Assembly (NCBI GenBank): GCA_026394265.1
Contig: JAPKYO010000051.1
Location: forward strand, 1 to 56,267
DNA from: Candidatus Bathyarchaeota archaeon
Lineage (GTDB): Archaea > Thermoproteota > Bathyarchaeia > TCS64
Reading direction: 5' to 3'
Length of the DNA: 56,267 nt
The position numbers and the translations under genes are program-made. Under the pieces are notes generated by a model. The model did no database searches and had not been told where the DNA came from. It saw only the letters and a program-made list of their open reading frames with translations. Shown here in pieces: positions 25,976 to 35,034 of the stretch. The first letter of the stretch is position 1. Each line of letters starts with the position of its first letter.

Positions 25976-26911
25976 ATGGTCATCCGACGCGGACGAAAAA
26001 GCCACGGAGATGGCGAGGACCGCTGCCCGGAGTGTGGGGGCGGGAACATGGTCCACGACGAGGACTCAGGCGAGATAATATGCGGGAGCTGCGGCCTCGT
26101 CGTCAAGGAATCGATGATCAACGACGGCCCTGAGTGGCGCGCATTCACACCCGGGGAGAAGGAGAGTCGCAGCCGCGTCGGCGTCCCCCTAAGCTTCGCC
26201 GTCCACGACAAGGGCCTCACGACAGTCATCGGCCGGATCGGTAAGGACGCCTACGGCAGAAGCATCCCCCTCAACACGAAGCTACAGATGCTGAGGCTCC
26301 GAAAATGGCAGATCCGCTCAAGGGTACACAGCTCCACCGACCGAAACCTCGCCCAGGCCATGGCCGAGCTGGATCGGCTCTGCGATAAGCTCCACATCCC
26401 GGCCAACATCAAGGAGAGGGCCGCTGTGATATATCGGAAGGCGCTCGATACCGGATTGGTCAGGGGGCGCAGCATATCCGCCATAGCGGCGGCTGCACTA
26501 TACGCCGCCTGCAGAATTACGCAGACCCCACGCACCCTCCGGGAGATCGCCCGCCAGAGCCCAATCGAGAAAAAGGACATTGCACGCTGCTACAGACTCA
26601 TGATCAAAGACCTCAACATACAGATGCCCAAGCCCAACGCCCAGCTTCGGGTCCCCAAGATAGCGGCCAAGGTCGGCGTCGGAGAAAGGACACAGCAGGC
26701 CGCCGTCGAGATCCTGCGCCGCGCCGAGGAAGTAAAGACCACCGCTGGAAAAGACCCGATGGGGCTGGCAGCCGCGGCATTATACATCGCGTGTGTTATG
26801 AACAACGAGAAGCGGACGCAGAAGGTCATAGCCGACGCCGCCGGGGTGACCGAGGTGACGATACGCAACAGATACAAGGGGTTAAAGGAAGCCCTCGGCC
26901 TCGATGTTTAA
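25976..26911 (+). CDS. tfb: transcription initiation factor B (TFB)
   Basis: 311 residues. The N-terminal zinc ribbon has RCPECGG...IICGSCGLV (four Cys), followed by the B-finger/linker region (WRAFTPGEKESRSRVG). Two cyclin-like repeats follow, recognisable by AIAAAALYAACRITQTPRTLREIA and GLAAAALYIACVMNNEKRTQKVIADAAGVTEVTIRNRY. TFB recruits RNA polymerase to TATA/TBP promoters. The ATG at 25976 follows an in-frame GTG by one codon and is preferred. Composition returns to GC-rich here, in contrast to the island on the left. Confidence 0.96.
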   Translation: MVIRRGRKSHGDGEDRCPECGGGNMVHDEDSGEIICGSCGLVVKESMINDGPEWRAFTPGEKESRSRVGVPLSFAVHDKGLTTVIGRIGKDAYGRSIPLNTKLQMLRLRKWQIRSRVHSSTDRNLAQAMAELDRLCDKLHIPANIKERAAVIYRKALDTGLVRGRSISAIAAAALYAACRITQTPRTLREIARQSPIEKKDIARCYRLMIKDLNIQMPKPNAQLRVPKIAAKVGVGERTQQAAVEILRRAEEVKTTAGKDPMGLAAAALYIACVMNNEKRTQKVIADAAGVTEVTIRNRYKGLKEALGLDV

Positions 26912-26973
26912 CCCCCGAAAAAATACAAGAATCATATATATCTTCGAGCACTACTCGGTTGGGAGAGATATCC

Positions 26974-28098
26974 ATGGAGGCCAAGGCCAAGACCCTGATC
27001 CTGTGCATAGATCAGGATGACGACATAGGGAAGAAGGCCAAGGTCCTAACGCCTATTGTTGGCGTTGATGCGAATCGAGAAGCAGCCGCCACCCTCGCTA
27101 TTGCGGACCCCGAGGAAGCCGACTCCAACGCGATGTTCGGCGCCATCAAACTCTACAAGGAATTGGTCGTAAAGTATCCTGACGAGGTCTTTCAGGTGGC
27201 GACCGTGGCGGGCTCCGCCTCCGGCGGGGTGGAGGCAGATCGCAAGATGGTCGAGGAACTGCAGGTAGTCCTCGCCTCATTCGCGGCCTCGGGCATAGTT
27301 CTGGTCACAGACGGGTTTGCAGACGATGTCCTGAAGCCGATACTCCAGAGCCGTGTCCCAATAACGAGTGTCCACCATGTAGTCGTTAAACACAGCGAGC
27401 GAATTGAGGAGACGTACGCGGTCTTTGGAAAGTACCTGAGGATGATTATTGATGACCCCTACTACTCCCGGATAGCGTTAGGTGTGCCCGGGATACTCCT
27501 CCTGATCTTTGGCTTTCTCATTGCTTCAAATCAGCTTCAGAACGCTGGTTTAGCCGTCGTGTATGTGCTTGGCGCAGTCTTCTTCCTGAAGGGCTTTGGG
27601 ATTTACGACCGAATCGTTAACTTTAAGCCAAAACTGCCTCCGCCCGAGGAGCAAGTCATGTACGTCGCGCGTGTGATAGGCGCGATGGTGGCCCTCGTTG
27701 GTATATATCAGGGATTGAGTTCGGCAATCGTCTACATTTCCACCCCAGTCTCATTGGGTGAACTATCGTGGTGGGCTGGGATGTTACCCATGTTTCTGTC
27801 CGTCTTCCTGCTGAAGGGGATCGACCTCATCATACTCGGCGTCGGCGTCTTTTTCATCGGAGGCGCGGTATCCCACTACCTGCGCAAGGATGAGCGGCTA
27901 GCACAGAGCTTCGTAAGCATAAACCTCACCTTCTGGGTGTGGCTGATCGTGATCGAGTCCGCGAAGATACTCCAGGACCCCGGGACACAGATCGGGTTCT
28001 GGTCCCCTCTGATCTTCTACACCCTAGCCAGCATATTAACGACCATAATCATCGTCTGGATAACTTACAGGCGGTACAAGCGTCTCCCCTTCACATAG
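26974..28098 (+). CDS. DUF373 family membrane protein
   Basis: 374 residues. The soluble N-terminal half (about 1-150), with LILCIDQDDDIGKKA and GGVEADRKMVEELQ, is characteristic of DUF373. The C-terminal half has about six hydrophobic segments. It is an archaeal membrane protein of unknown role. The ATG at 26974 follows AT-rich CATATATATC about 35 bases upstream; the frame runs upstream to 26791 but that part overlaps tfb and is not used. Confidence 0.87.
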   Translation: MEAKAKTLILCIDQDDDIGKKAKVLTPIVGVDANREAAATLAIADPEEADSNAMFGAIKLYKELVVKYPDEVFQVATVAGSASGGVEADRKMVEELQVVLASFAASGIVLVTDGFADDVLKPILQSRVPITSVHHVVVKHSERIEETYAVFGKYLRMIIDDPYYSRIALGVPGILLLIFGFLIASNQLQNAGLAVVYVLGAVFFLKGFGIYDRIVNFKPKLPPPEEQVMYVARVIGAMVALVGIYQGLSSAIVYISTPVSLGELSWWAGMLPMFLSVFLLKGIDLIILGVGVFFIGGAVSHYLRKDERLAQSFVSINLTFWVWLIVIESAKILQDPGTQIGFWSPLIFYTLASILTTIIIVWITYRRYKRLPFT

Positions 28099-28153
28099 TT
28101 GGCGATGTTAGTCAAGGTTTTATCGTGGCACCTCCCCCCTAGTGTGAAGAGTG

Positions 28154-28936
28154 ATGCTCAAAGACCTCCTAACCGCGCTGGGCGTCTACAAGGTCTATGG
28201 GCGTTGGTTGAAGACTCAGCTGACGGACGCGGAGATGCCCCGCCACATAGGCATCATCCTCGACGGTAACCGCAGATGGGCCAAGGAACAACACATGAAC
28301 CCTTGGGAGGGGCACTGGGCCGGCGGGGAGCACGTCAAGGGGTTCCTCGAGTGGTGCCTCAACCTCAACATAAACACAGTCACACTCTACGCCTTCTCCA
28401 CAGAGAATTTCAAGCGAAACGAGCAGGAGGTCGAGGAGCTTATGAAGGTCTACGAGAAGGCGCTTCGCGACGTCCTCGCCTCCGACGTGGTCGAGAAGTA
28501 CCAGGTACGCGTCATGGCGATAGGCCGCAGGAACCTCCTTCCCGAGAACCTTCAGAAACTCATCGCCGAGGTGGAGGAACAGACTAAGAACTATGACAAG
28601 TTCTACCTCAACGTCGCCCTCGCCTACGGTGGGCGCGCCGAGATAGTTGACGCCACGCGGGAGCTAGCGGAGCTAGTGAAGGCGGGGAAGCTCGAACCCC
28701 AGCAGATAAGCGAAGAACTCATCGCTGATCACCTCTACACGAAGCACCTCCCCCAGCAGGAGCCCGACCTCATAATCAGGACGGGCAACGAATCGAGGCT
28801 GAGTAACTTCCTGCTCTGGCAGGCGGCGTACAGCGAGCTGTTCATCGTCGACGTCTACTGGCCCGACTTCAGGGAGATCGACCTGCAGAGGGTCATAAGG
28901 AACTACCAGCAGAGGAACCGGCGGTACGGCAAGTAG
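28154..28936 (+). CDS. uppS: cis-prenyltransferase (undecaprenyl/polyprenyl diphosphate synthase family)
   Basis: 260 residues with the family signature ILDGNRRWAKE (D37-G-N-R40 binds the allylic diphosphate and Mg), YAFSTENFKR, and the C-terminal DLIIRTGNESRLSNFLLWQAAYSELF region. It makes long polyprenyl diphosphate, the lipid carrier for archaeal N-glycosylation. The ATG at 28154 follows an in-frame GTG by one codon; a GTTTTATC TATA element about 33 bases upstream suggests a nearly leaderless transcript. It ends exactly where the convergent M24 gene ends. Confidence 0.95.
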   Translation: MLKDLLTALGVYKVYGRWLKTQLTDAEMPRHIGIILDGNRRWAKEQHMNPWEGHWAGGEHVKGFLEWCLNLNINTVTLYAFSTENFKRNEQEVEELMKVYEKALRDVLASDVVEKYQVRVMAIGRRNLLPENLQKLIAEVEEQTKNYDKFYLNVALAYGGRAEIVDATRELAELVKAGKLEPQQISEELIADHLYTKHLPQQEPDLIIRTGNESRLSNFLLWQAAYSELFIVDVYWPDFREIDLQRVIRNYQQRNRRYGK

Positions 28937-30007
28937 CTAGAATGTAGCTTTCTCGATGTCCCTCGGGAAGTTTGTGAGCCTCTTCGCCCCGCTCCCCGTT
29001 ATTTTGACGGTGTCCTCTATCCTTACGCCGCCAAATCCATGGATGTAGATACCGGGCTCGTCGGAGACGACGTTACCCGGCACAAGTTTCTCGTTGCTCC
29101 TCTGGCTTACTGACGGGGGCTCGTGTATCTCGAGTCCGACGCCGTGGCCGAGGGAGTGGGTGTAGTTGGGCCCATATCCCGCGTCCTCGATGATCTTCCG
29201 GGAGACCGTGTCCACCTCTTTGCAGCCGATTTCCGGCTTCATGGCTGTATATGTGGCGTCGTGGGAGCTGAGAACCGTCTCGTATAGCTCCCTTCTCTTC
29301 GAATCGGGTTTACCTGCGATGAATGTCCTAGTAATGTCGGAGCAGTAACCATTGTAGGAGGCGCCGATGTCGACGACTATGAGGTCGCCTTTCTCAATTT
29401 TTCTACCGGTGCTCGATGCGTGTGGGTAGGCGGACCTTGGTCCAGAGCCTACGGTGAACTCGAAGGCGTGTGCCTCTGCGCCCTCTTTCATCATCGCGTA
29501 TGATGCCTCCGCGGCGAGCTGGTTCTCTGTGACTCCGACGCCGAGCTTTTCCCAGAGCGCCTCCATGGCGGCATCCGCTAGCCTCCCCGCCTCACGCATC
29601 AGCTTCAACTCCCCCGCGTCCTTCACGCTCCTCTGTGCCCAGACCACTTCCTGATCCTGTTTGAAGGCGATCTCGGGGAGCCTCTTCCCAACACGGTTGA
29701 GGGTGGCGAGGGGGAGATCGTCGAAGCCAACCGAGGCGCCGTGGCTTCTCCTGAGTATGTCGGCGAATTTGTTGAGTAGCCCAACTGGGGTGTAGGTCTC
29801 GACATGGCAGTCCCTCGCCTGATCCCTCGTCACGTTCTCGTCGAGGACCGACACTAACAGCAGAGGGTCTGAGTCGGGGACTACGACTAGAAAGCTCCCC
29901 CCTATACTACCTGCATAATACCTGATGTTTGGTGGCCTCGCGGCTATGTAGGCATCGAATCCGTGCTCGGCTAGTTTATCTGCGAGTTTGGTTATCCTGT
30001 TGGGCAT
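28937..30007 (-). CDS. M24-family Xaa-Pro dipeptidase (PepQ-like)
   Basis: 356 residues: a creatinase-like N-domain (1-125) and a catalytic domain with the full metal set D213 (VVDIGA), D224 (CSDITRTF), H288 (SLGHGVGLEIHEPP), E317 (SDEPGIYI) and E331 (VRIEDTV). It hydrolyses X-Pro peptides in the cytosol. This is the canonical archaeal prolidase form and differs clearly from the M24 protein at 6124. The ATG at 30007 is the start; its stop abuts the uppS stop. Confidence 0.93.
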   Translation of the reverse strand: MPNRITKLADKLAEHGFDAYIAARPPNIRYYAGSIGGSFLVVVPDSDPLLLVSVLDENVTRDQARDCHVETYTPVGLLNKFADILRRSHGASVGFDDLPLATLNRVGKRLPEIAFKQDQEVVWAQRSVKDAGELKLMREAGRLADAAMEALWEKLGVGVTENQLAAEASYAMMKEGAEAHAFEFTVGSGPRSAYPHASSTGRKIEKGDLIVVDIGASYNGYCSDITRTFIAGKPDSKRRELYETVLSSHDATYTAMKPEIGCKEVDTVSRKIIEDAGYGPNYTHSLGHGVGLEIHEPPSVSQRSNEKLVPGNVVSDEPGIYIHGFGGVRIEDTVKITGSGAKRLTNFPRDIEKATF

Positions 30008-30163
30008 AAGTTATCTCTGGTAGGGAAGGTTTAAAAAAGCGACGAAACATATGATGTTCTCATCTGATGAGAGCAACCTCCACGGGAGACGATGAACATC
30101 AACCATAATCCAACAATAATACGTAATAATACTGCCACAAAGAAGCCCATCCCGAACATCAGA

Positions 30164-30196
30164 CTTGAATTATTCACAGGAATATGATAATTCAAG
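30164..30196. repeat. perfect 10-bp inverted repeat upstream of smc
   Basis: CTTGAATTAT (30164-30173) and ATAATTCAAG (30187-30196) are exact inverted copies separated by 13 bases. The right arm overlaps the best TATA-like sequence before smc (ATATGATAAT), so a protein bound here could block smc transcription. It might equally be a hairpin in a short transcript. No known operator is recognised. Confidence 0.55.
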
Positions 30197-30247
30197 CGAT
30201 CACCCGAGGATAGTTGCCTAGTCAGACAAGGGGACAGCCCGCCACAC

Positions 30248-30263
30248 GAGGGGAACGAACACG
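30248..30263 (+). promoter_or_regulatory. Shine-Dalgarno plus ACG start of smc
   Basis: GAGGGG (30248-30253) precedes ACG (30261), giving the frame (M)VYISKILVKNFKSFGG. The frame is open from the TAG at 30219-30221 and contains no ATG, GTG or TTG before the ATG at 30429, which lies after the Walker A motif and so cannot be the true start. Confidence 0.7.
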
Positions 30264-33200
30264 GTATACATAAGCAAGATACTGGTCAAGAACTTCAAGT
30301 CATTCGGCGGCCAGATCAAGCTAAATTTTCAACCCGGGTTCAACGTCATCACCGGCCCCAACGGCAGCGGGAAGAGCAACATCATCGACGCGGTCCAGTT
30401 CGTCCTAGGTGAACTCGCCTCGAAGAGGATGAGGGTCCCAGACTTCTCCGGCCTCATCTACGACGGCGCCGGCGAGGAGGACCAGAACAAGCCACAGATC
30501 TCCCAGGTCACCGTCTACTTCGACAACACCGACCGCGGCCTCGCCTCCGACAGGAGCCAGGTCAGCATCGGGCGCAAGGTCGACAGGGAGGGCAAGAGCG
30601 ACTACTACCTCAACGGTAAACGCACAAGCCGCAAGGCCGTGCTCGACCTCCTCCACCTCGCAGGCATCACCCCCGGAGGCTACAACATTGTCCTCCAAGG
30701 CACGGCGACTCGGCTGAGCGACCTGACTCCCGGCGAGCGCATGGACGCCCTCGAGGACCTCATCGGCATAAAGGAGTACGACGAGAAGAAGGCCGAGGCA
30801 AAGGGCAGGCTCACGGAGGCGGAGAGAAAGATCGAGGTCTCCGCAGCCCGCATCGATGAGGTCAGGAAAAGAGTCACCGAACTAGAGCGGCAGAGGAACG
30901 ACGCCCTCAGGTTCAACCACCTCACGAGGGAGGAGAAGCGCCTCACAGCCGTCAAGCTCAGCTTCCAGATCAACCAGCTCGAGGAGAAGCTCGGCGTCCT
31001 CATGACGCAGATGAAGGAGCGCGAGGCCGAGGCGGCGAAGCTCGAGGAGGAGAAGACGCAGCTCAGGGAGGAGAGGGAGGCCGCCCGCAACAGGATCGAG
31101 GAGTTCAACCGCGAGGCCGCCGAGCGCGGCAACACGCGCCTACCCATGCTAAGATCCGACCTCGTCAGCAGGCAGACGCTCCGCACGGGCCTCAACAACC
31201 GCCTCAAGCAGATAGACGTCCGCCAGGGCCAGCTCACCCAACTCATCTCCCAGAAGGAGCAGGAGATCAAGAAGACCGAGGACGAGGTAGCGGAGCGCAA
31301 GAAGGCGCTGGAGTCCCTGCAGGTCTCCGAGGCCCCACTAATGGGCCAGCTCGAAGCCAACAGGCACGAGCTTGAGGGATACACGCAGACGGTCAACGGC
31401 GCACGCCAGTCGGCCGGCGAATACCAGAGGCGCGCCGAGGAGCTCGCCGAGAACCTCGTCCCCATGCAGGAGAGCCTCAGCGGCATCGAGATCGAGATCA
31501 ACGGTCACAGGAATAGCATAACAAGCCTCGGCGAGAAGGTTGGCGACATCGAGGGCCGGAAAATCGAGTACGGCAATACCATCGAGAGCCTACAGGCGAA
31601 GCTCGGGGAGTACGCCTCCCTTAAGTCGCAGGAAGCGATGCGCCTCGAGGAGATGCTCGGCAACATCGAGGACCAGATAAAACGCCAGCGCGACCTCCGC
31701 AGCACCATCGAGAAGGCGAACGACCTCGCAAAGGAGGCCGAGACCACCATCACCGAGTTCTCGGCGAAACGCGACCTCTGGAGACACGTCATCGTCGAGG
31801 AGCGCGCCCTCGAGAGGATCAGGGAGATCGGAGAAGCTGGCGCCCTCACAGGCTACCACGGGATGCTACGCAGGCTGATAAAGGTCGACCTCCCAAACCA
31901 GCGCGCCGTCTACTCCGCCGCAGAGACGTGGATAAACGCAGTCGTTGTCGACGACGTTGCGACAGTCCTCGATTGTGTCGATAGACTCAAGAAGACCAAG
32001 CTCGGCGTGACGAAGTTCATACCGATGGATCAGCTCGGGAAACCCGAGCCCCTCCCCGAGATCGTGGGGGAAGGAGTCATCGGCCCAGTCTCCGACCTGA
32101 TCCGGTACGATGAGATGTACGCGCCCGTCGTCCACCTCATCTGGGGCGACACATACCTCGTCAAGGACGACTCGGCAGCGTTGAAGGTCGTTGCCCAGGG
32201 ACACAGGGCTGTAACCATCACTGGCGACGTCTACGAGCCCGGCGGCGGAATAAAGGGCGGCTTCTACAGGCGACCACCCGACTACTCAAAGCTCATCCCC
32301 ACCGAGGAGTCGATAGACAACCTCAGCAAGACCATCAAGGACCTACGCGAGCGCCTCAAGACCCGCATGACCGACCTCAAGTCGAGCGGCGGCAGCCTGC
32401 GCGGCTTCAACTCCTTCATGGACGGCTCAAAGGAGACGATGTCGAAGATCGACGTCGAGGTCGTCGAGACGAACGAGCGTATCGAGCGCTTCCAGAAGAC
32501 TCTGGCGCAGGCCGACGAGTCGATCGCCAAGCTCAAGGCGGAAGCCGAGCGCTCGCAGGGGCTCATCATAGCACTCGACGAGAGGAAGCAGCGCATACTC
32601 AAGCAGATCGAGGAGTCGAAGGCAGAACTAACCAAACTCAGGGAGTTCAAGCCCAGTGATGTGACCGACCTCGAGATCAAGAGCGCTTCGCTGAGGAAGT
32701 TCGTCTCCGAGCAACAGGAGAAGCTAAACAAGGTCCAGAACGAGATCGCCGTCCAGAGGAGCTACATAGAGCGCATACTCACCCTCCGCTTCACCGAGTC
32801 ATCGGAGCAGAGACGCAGGATGCTCGAGGAGGTCAAGGCGCTGGAGGACGAGCAGATACAGTCCAACCAGCGTCTGGTCGAGGTCAACAGGGAGATGGAG
32901 TCCGTGGAACGCGACCTCGACGTCGTCTCAACCGAGGTCGAGGCGACGAGCAAGGTACTCGACCAGCACCAGAAGACGCTCCGCATGGTCAACCAGAGGA
33001 TGGAGGACCTCGAGAGGAGGCGCGAAGCCGAGGACAAGAGGATGAACCAGCTCAGCCTCGACATTGAGCGCCTCAAGCTGCAGAGCGAGCAGCGCCTCGA
33101 CGAACTCGCCGCAAACGGCTACGAGGACAAGGTCGACATCGCCGGCGTCGAACTCGAGCGTGTGGAGGGCCGCCTCCAGCTCGTCCGTCAGGAGAAGAAC

Positions 33201-33824
33201 GGCATTGGCGCCGTCAACATGCTCGCCCTCGACCACTACGACGAGTACATGAACAACTACAAGAGCCAGAGCACGAGGATCAACGAGCTCGAGGAGGAGA
33301 AGGCGGGCATCCTCAAGTTCATCGAGCAGGTGGAGAAGGACAAGACCGAGCACTTCATGGCGGCCTTCAACGAGGTGTGCGAGAACTTTAGCCACCTCTT
33401 CAGCCGCGTCACGGGCGGCGGCGACGGCAGGCTCGAGCTTCAGAAGCCCGAGGACCCGTTCAGCGGTGGCGTCGACCTCTACCTCCAGTTCCCCGGTAAA
33501 CCGATGAGGCTGGGGAGCGGTGCCTCAGGCGGCGAGAGGTCCGTGGCTGCCATCGCTTACCTATTGGCGATCCAGAGTTTCCTCAAGGCCCCATTCTACC
33601 TCTTCGACGAGATAGACGCCCACCTCGACGACCTCAACACGAGCAGGCTCGCCGAGGTCCTCAAGGAGAACAGCAACGAGGCACAGTTCCTCATGGTGAG
33701 CCTCAAGGACGTGATGGTTCACAGGGCGGACAGGATATACGGCGTCTTCGCCCAGGGTGGCAGGAGCCGCGTGCTCGCCCTACCCATGAAGGGGCCGCAG
33801 AAGATAGAGGAGACGACGCCTTGA
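30261..33824 (+). CDS. smc: chromosome segregation protein SMC
   Basis: 1187 residues when started at ACG 30261. The Walker A GPNGSGKS is at 32-39. Long coiled coils (roughly 170-500 and 670-1010) flank a hinge with GVIGPVSDLIRYD and a GGGIKGGFYRR segment. The C-terminal head has ASGGERS (about 1088-1094) and Walker B LFDEIDAHLD (about 1114-1123). SMC dimers form ATP-driven rings that organise chromosomes with ScpA and ScpB, both encoded directly downstream. Using the first ATG (30429) would remove the whole ATP-binding motif. A 4-base overlap with scpA indicates translational coupling. Confidence 0.95.
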   Translation, partial: TVYISKILVKNFKSFGGQIKLNFQPGFNVITGPNGSGKSNIIDAVQFVLGELASKRMRVPDFSGLIYDGAGEEDQNKPQISQVTVYFDNTDRGLASDRSQVSIGRKVDREGKSDYYLNGKRTSRKAVLDLLHLAGITPGGYNIVLQGTATRLSDLTPGERMDALEDLIGIKEYDEKKAEAKGRLTEAERKIEVSAARIDEVRKRVTELERQRNDALRFNHLTREEKRLTAVKLSFQINQLEEKLGVLMTQMKEREAEAAKLEEEKTQLREEREAARNRIEEFNREAAERGNTRLPMLRSDLVSRQTLRTGLNNRLKQIDVRQGQLTQLISQKEQEIKKTEDEVAERKKALESLQVSEAPLMGQLEANRHELEGYTQTVNGARQSAGEYQRRAEELAENLVPMQESLSGIEIEINGHRNSITSLGEKVGDIEGRKIEYGNTIESLQAKLGEYASLKSQEAMRLEEMLGNIEDQIKRQRDLRSTIEKANDLAKEAETTITEFSAKRDLWRHVIVEERALERIREIGEAGALTGYHGMLRRLIKVDLPNQRAVYSAAETWINAVVVDDVATVLDCVDRLKKTKLGVTKFIPMDQLGKPEPLPEIVGEGVIGPVSDLIRYDEMYAPVVHLIWGDTYLVKDDSAALKVVAQGHRAVTITGDVYEPGGGIKGGFYRRPPDYSKLIPTEESIDNLSKTIKDLRERLKTRMTDLKSSGGSLRGFNSFMDGSKETMSKIDVEVVETNERIERFQKTLAQADESIAKLKAEAERSQGLIIALDERKQRILKQIEESKAELTKLREFKPSDVTDLEIKSASLRKFVSEQQEKLNKVQNEIAVQRSYIERILTLRFTESSEQRRRMLEEVKALEDEQIQSNQRLVEVNREMESVERDLDVVSTEVEATSKVLDQHQKTLRMVNQRMEDLERRREAEDKRMNQLSLDIERLKLQSEQRLDELAANGYEDKVDIAGVELERVEGRLQLVRQEKNGIGAVNMLALDHYDEYMNNYKSQSTRINELEEEKAGILKFIEQVEKDKTEHFMAAFNEVCENFSHLFSRVTGGGDGRLELQKPEDPFSGGVDLYLQFPGKPMRLGSGASGGERSVAAIAYLLAIQSFLKAPFYLFDEIDAHLDDLNTSRLAEVLKENSNEAQFLMVSLKDVMVHRADRIYGVFAQGGRSRVLALPMKGPQKIEETTP

Positions 33825-34483
33825 CCGAGCGGAAGGAGAAGCCATACTACCTCCGCCAGCCCTGGGACATCCTCTTCAGGGAGAACAAGCTGGAGAAGGT
33901 CAGCCCCTGGGACATCAACCTCGTCACGCTCCTCACCAGCCTCCTCGAGGAGATGCAGCGCGTCGGGATCGACTACAGACTCGCTGGCACCGCGGTGAAT
34001 AGCTCCGTCTACATTTACTTGAAGAAGGCTGAGCTTCTTCTCGCCATGGAGGAGCCGCCCGCGCCACCGGTGGAGCACGGCGACGTCTACCTCCCACCCC
34101 CCGTGCCGCTCCCATTCAGGTTCGAGTTCACAACGACCTCCGTCCAGGACTTGATCAACGCGCTTGAGCGCGCCTTGCAGGATGAGAGCAGCCACAGCGA
34201 GGTGCCGAGGCTCCCTACTCTCCCCATTCCGATCCCCAACTTCCTCGACTTCGAGACGTACCTCCTCGAGGTCGAGGCGAGGAGCGACGAGTTGCTCGAG
34301 AAGATGAAGGCGTCGAATGAGGCCGATCTCAGGCTGAGCAAGATGATCGCCGGTCTGGGCTGGCTCGACGCCGTCAGGCTCTTCATGATGCTCCTCTTCC
34401 TCGCGCAGAGGATGGAGATAGACCTCGACCAGGATGAGGACGAGACGGATGTTACGATCAAGGTGAAGGTGAAGAACCTTTGA
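33821..34483 (+). CDS. scpA: segregation and condensation protein ScpA (kleisin)
   Basis: 220 residues. The N-terminal helical domain (RQPWDILFRENKLEKVSPWDINLVTLLTSLLEEM) binds the SMC neck. A Pro-rich linker with PPAPPVEHGDVYLPPPVPLP follows, then a C-terminal winged helix (SKMIAGLGWLDAVRLFMMLLFLAQRMEIDLDQDED). The TTG start at 33821 overlaps the smc stop and a GAGGAG motif lies about 9 bases upstream. It bridges the SMC heads and recruits ScpB. Confidence 0.9.
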   Translation: MTERKEKPYYLRQPWDILFRENKLEKVSPWDINLVTLLTSLLEEMQRVGIDYRLAGTAVNSSVYIYLKKAELLLAMEEPPAPPVEHGDVYLPPPVPLPFRFEFTTTSVQDLINALERALQDESSHSEVPRLPTLPIPIPNFLDFETYLLEVEARSDELLEKMKASNEADLRLSKMIAGLGWLDAVRLFMMLLFLAQRMEIDLDQDEDETDVTIKVKVKNL

Positions 34484-35034
34484 TGACTATACCCGATAAG
34501 CGGCTGGTAAAGCTCGCGGAGCTTGAGGCGGCGCTCTACTCGGCGGGACACCCGCTGGATATGGAGGAGCTGATGCAGGCCCTCGGGAGCAGGTCCGAGA
34601 AGATTGTGCTCCGATATGTCGAGGAGCTTGCCGGTAAGCTGAGGGCGCGTGGCTGCGCGTTGGAGGTCAAGACCCTGCCGGGGAACAGGGCCGTGATACA
34701 GCTGAGGCCTGAGTACGGTAAGATGGTGCGCCAGTTCACGAACAGGCCGCTGCTAACCGTTGGCCCCCTCAAGACCCTCGGATACATCGCCTACAATCAG
34801 CCAATAGAGCAGGCGCAGGTCCTCGACTACCGCGGCGTACACGTCTACACCCAGCTGAAGCTGCTGGAGGACATGGCCCTCATCAGCAGGGAGCGCACGG
34901 AGCGTGGTGTTGTCATAAAGACGACGCCTTTCTTCGCCGACTACTTCGATCTGAGCCCCGATCCTGGGAAGAGCCGGCTGCAGATAATCGAGTTGTTCAG
35001 TAACTTGCACCCGGAACTCGTGGCGCGTGGCTAG
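34483..35034 (+). CDS. scpB: segregation and condensation protein ScpB
   Basis: 183 residues, two tandem winged-helix domains: AELEAALYSAGHPLDMEELMQAL and the second with TVGPLKTLGYIAYNQPIEQAQVLDYRG, the latter being the diagnostic ScpB segment. It binds the ScpA linker as a dimer. The ATG overlaps the scpA stop (ATGA), so the three genes form a tightly coupled operon. Its 3' end overlaps the convergent hypE by 4 bases. Confidence 0.92.
   Translation: MTIPDKRLVKLAELEAALYSAGHPLDMEELMQALGSRSEKIVLRYVEELAGKLRARGCALEVKTLPGNRAVIQLRPEYGKMVRQFTNRPLLTVGPLKTLGYIAYNQPIEQAQVLDYRGVHVYTQLKLLEDMALISRERTERGVVIKTTPFFADYFDLSPDPGKSRLQIIELFSNLHPELVARG

Noticed and set aside
30049..30110. C/D-box-like motifs (ATGATG, CTGATGA, GATGAAC) between the M24 gene and smc
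   Set aside because: The boxes do not occur in C-D'-C'-D order with guide-length spacers, so an sRNA call is unsupported.
30429..33824. smc starting at the first in-frame ATG
   Set aside because: This would delete the Walker A motif (codons 32-39 of the ACG-started frame), so it cannot be the true N-terminus.
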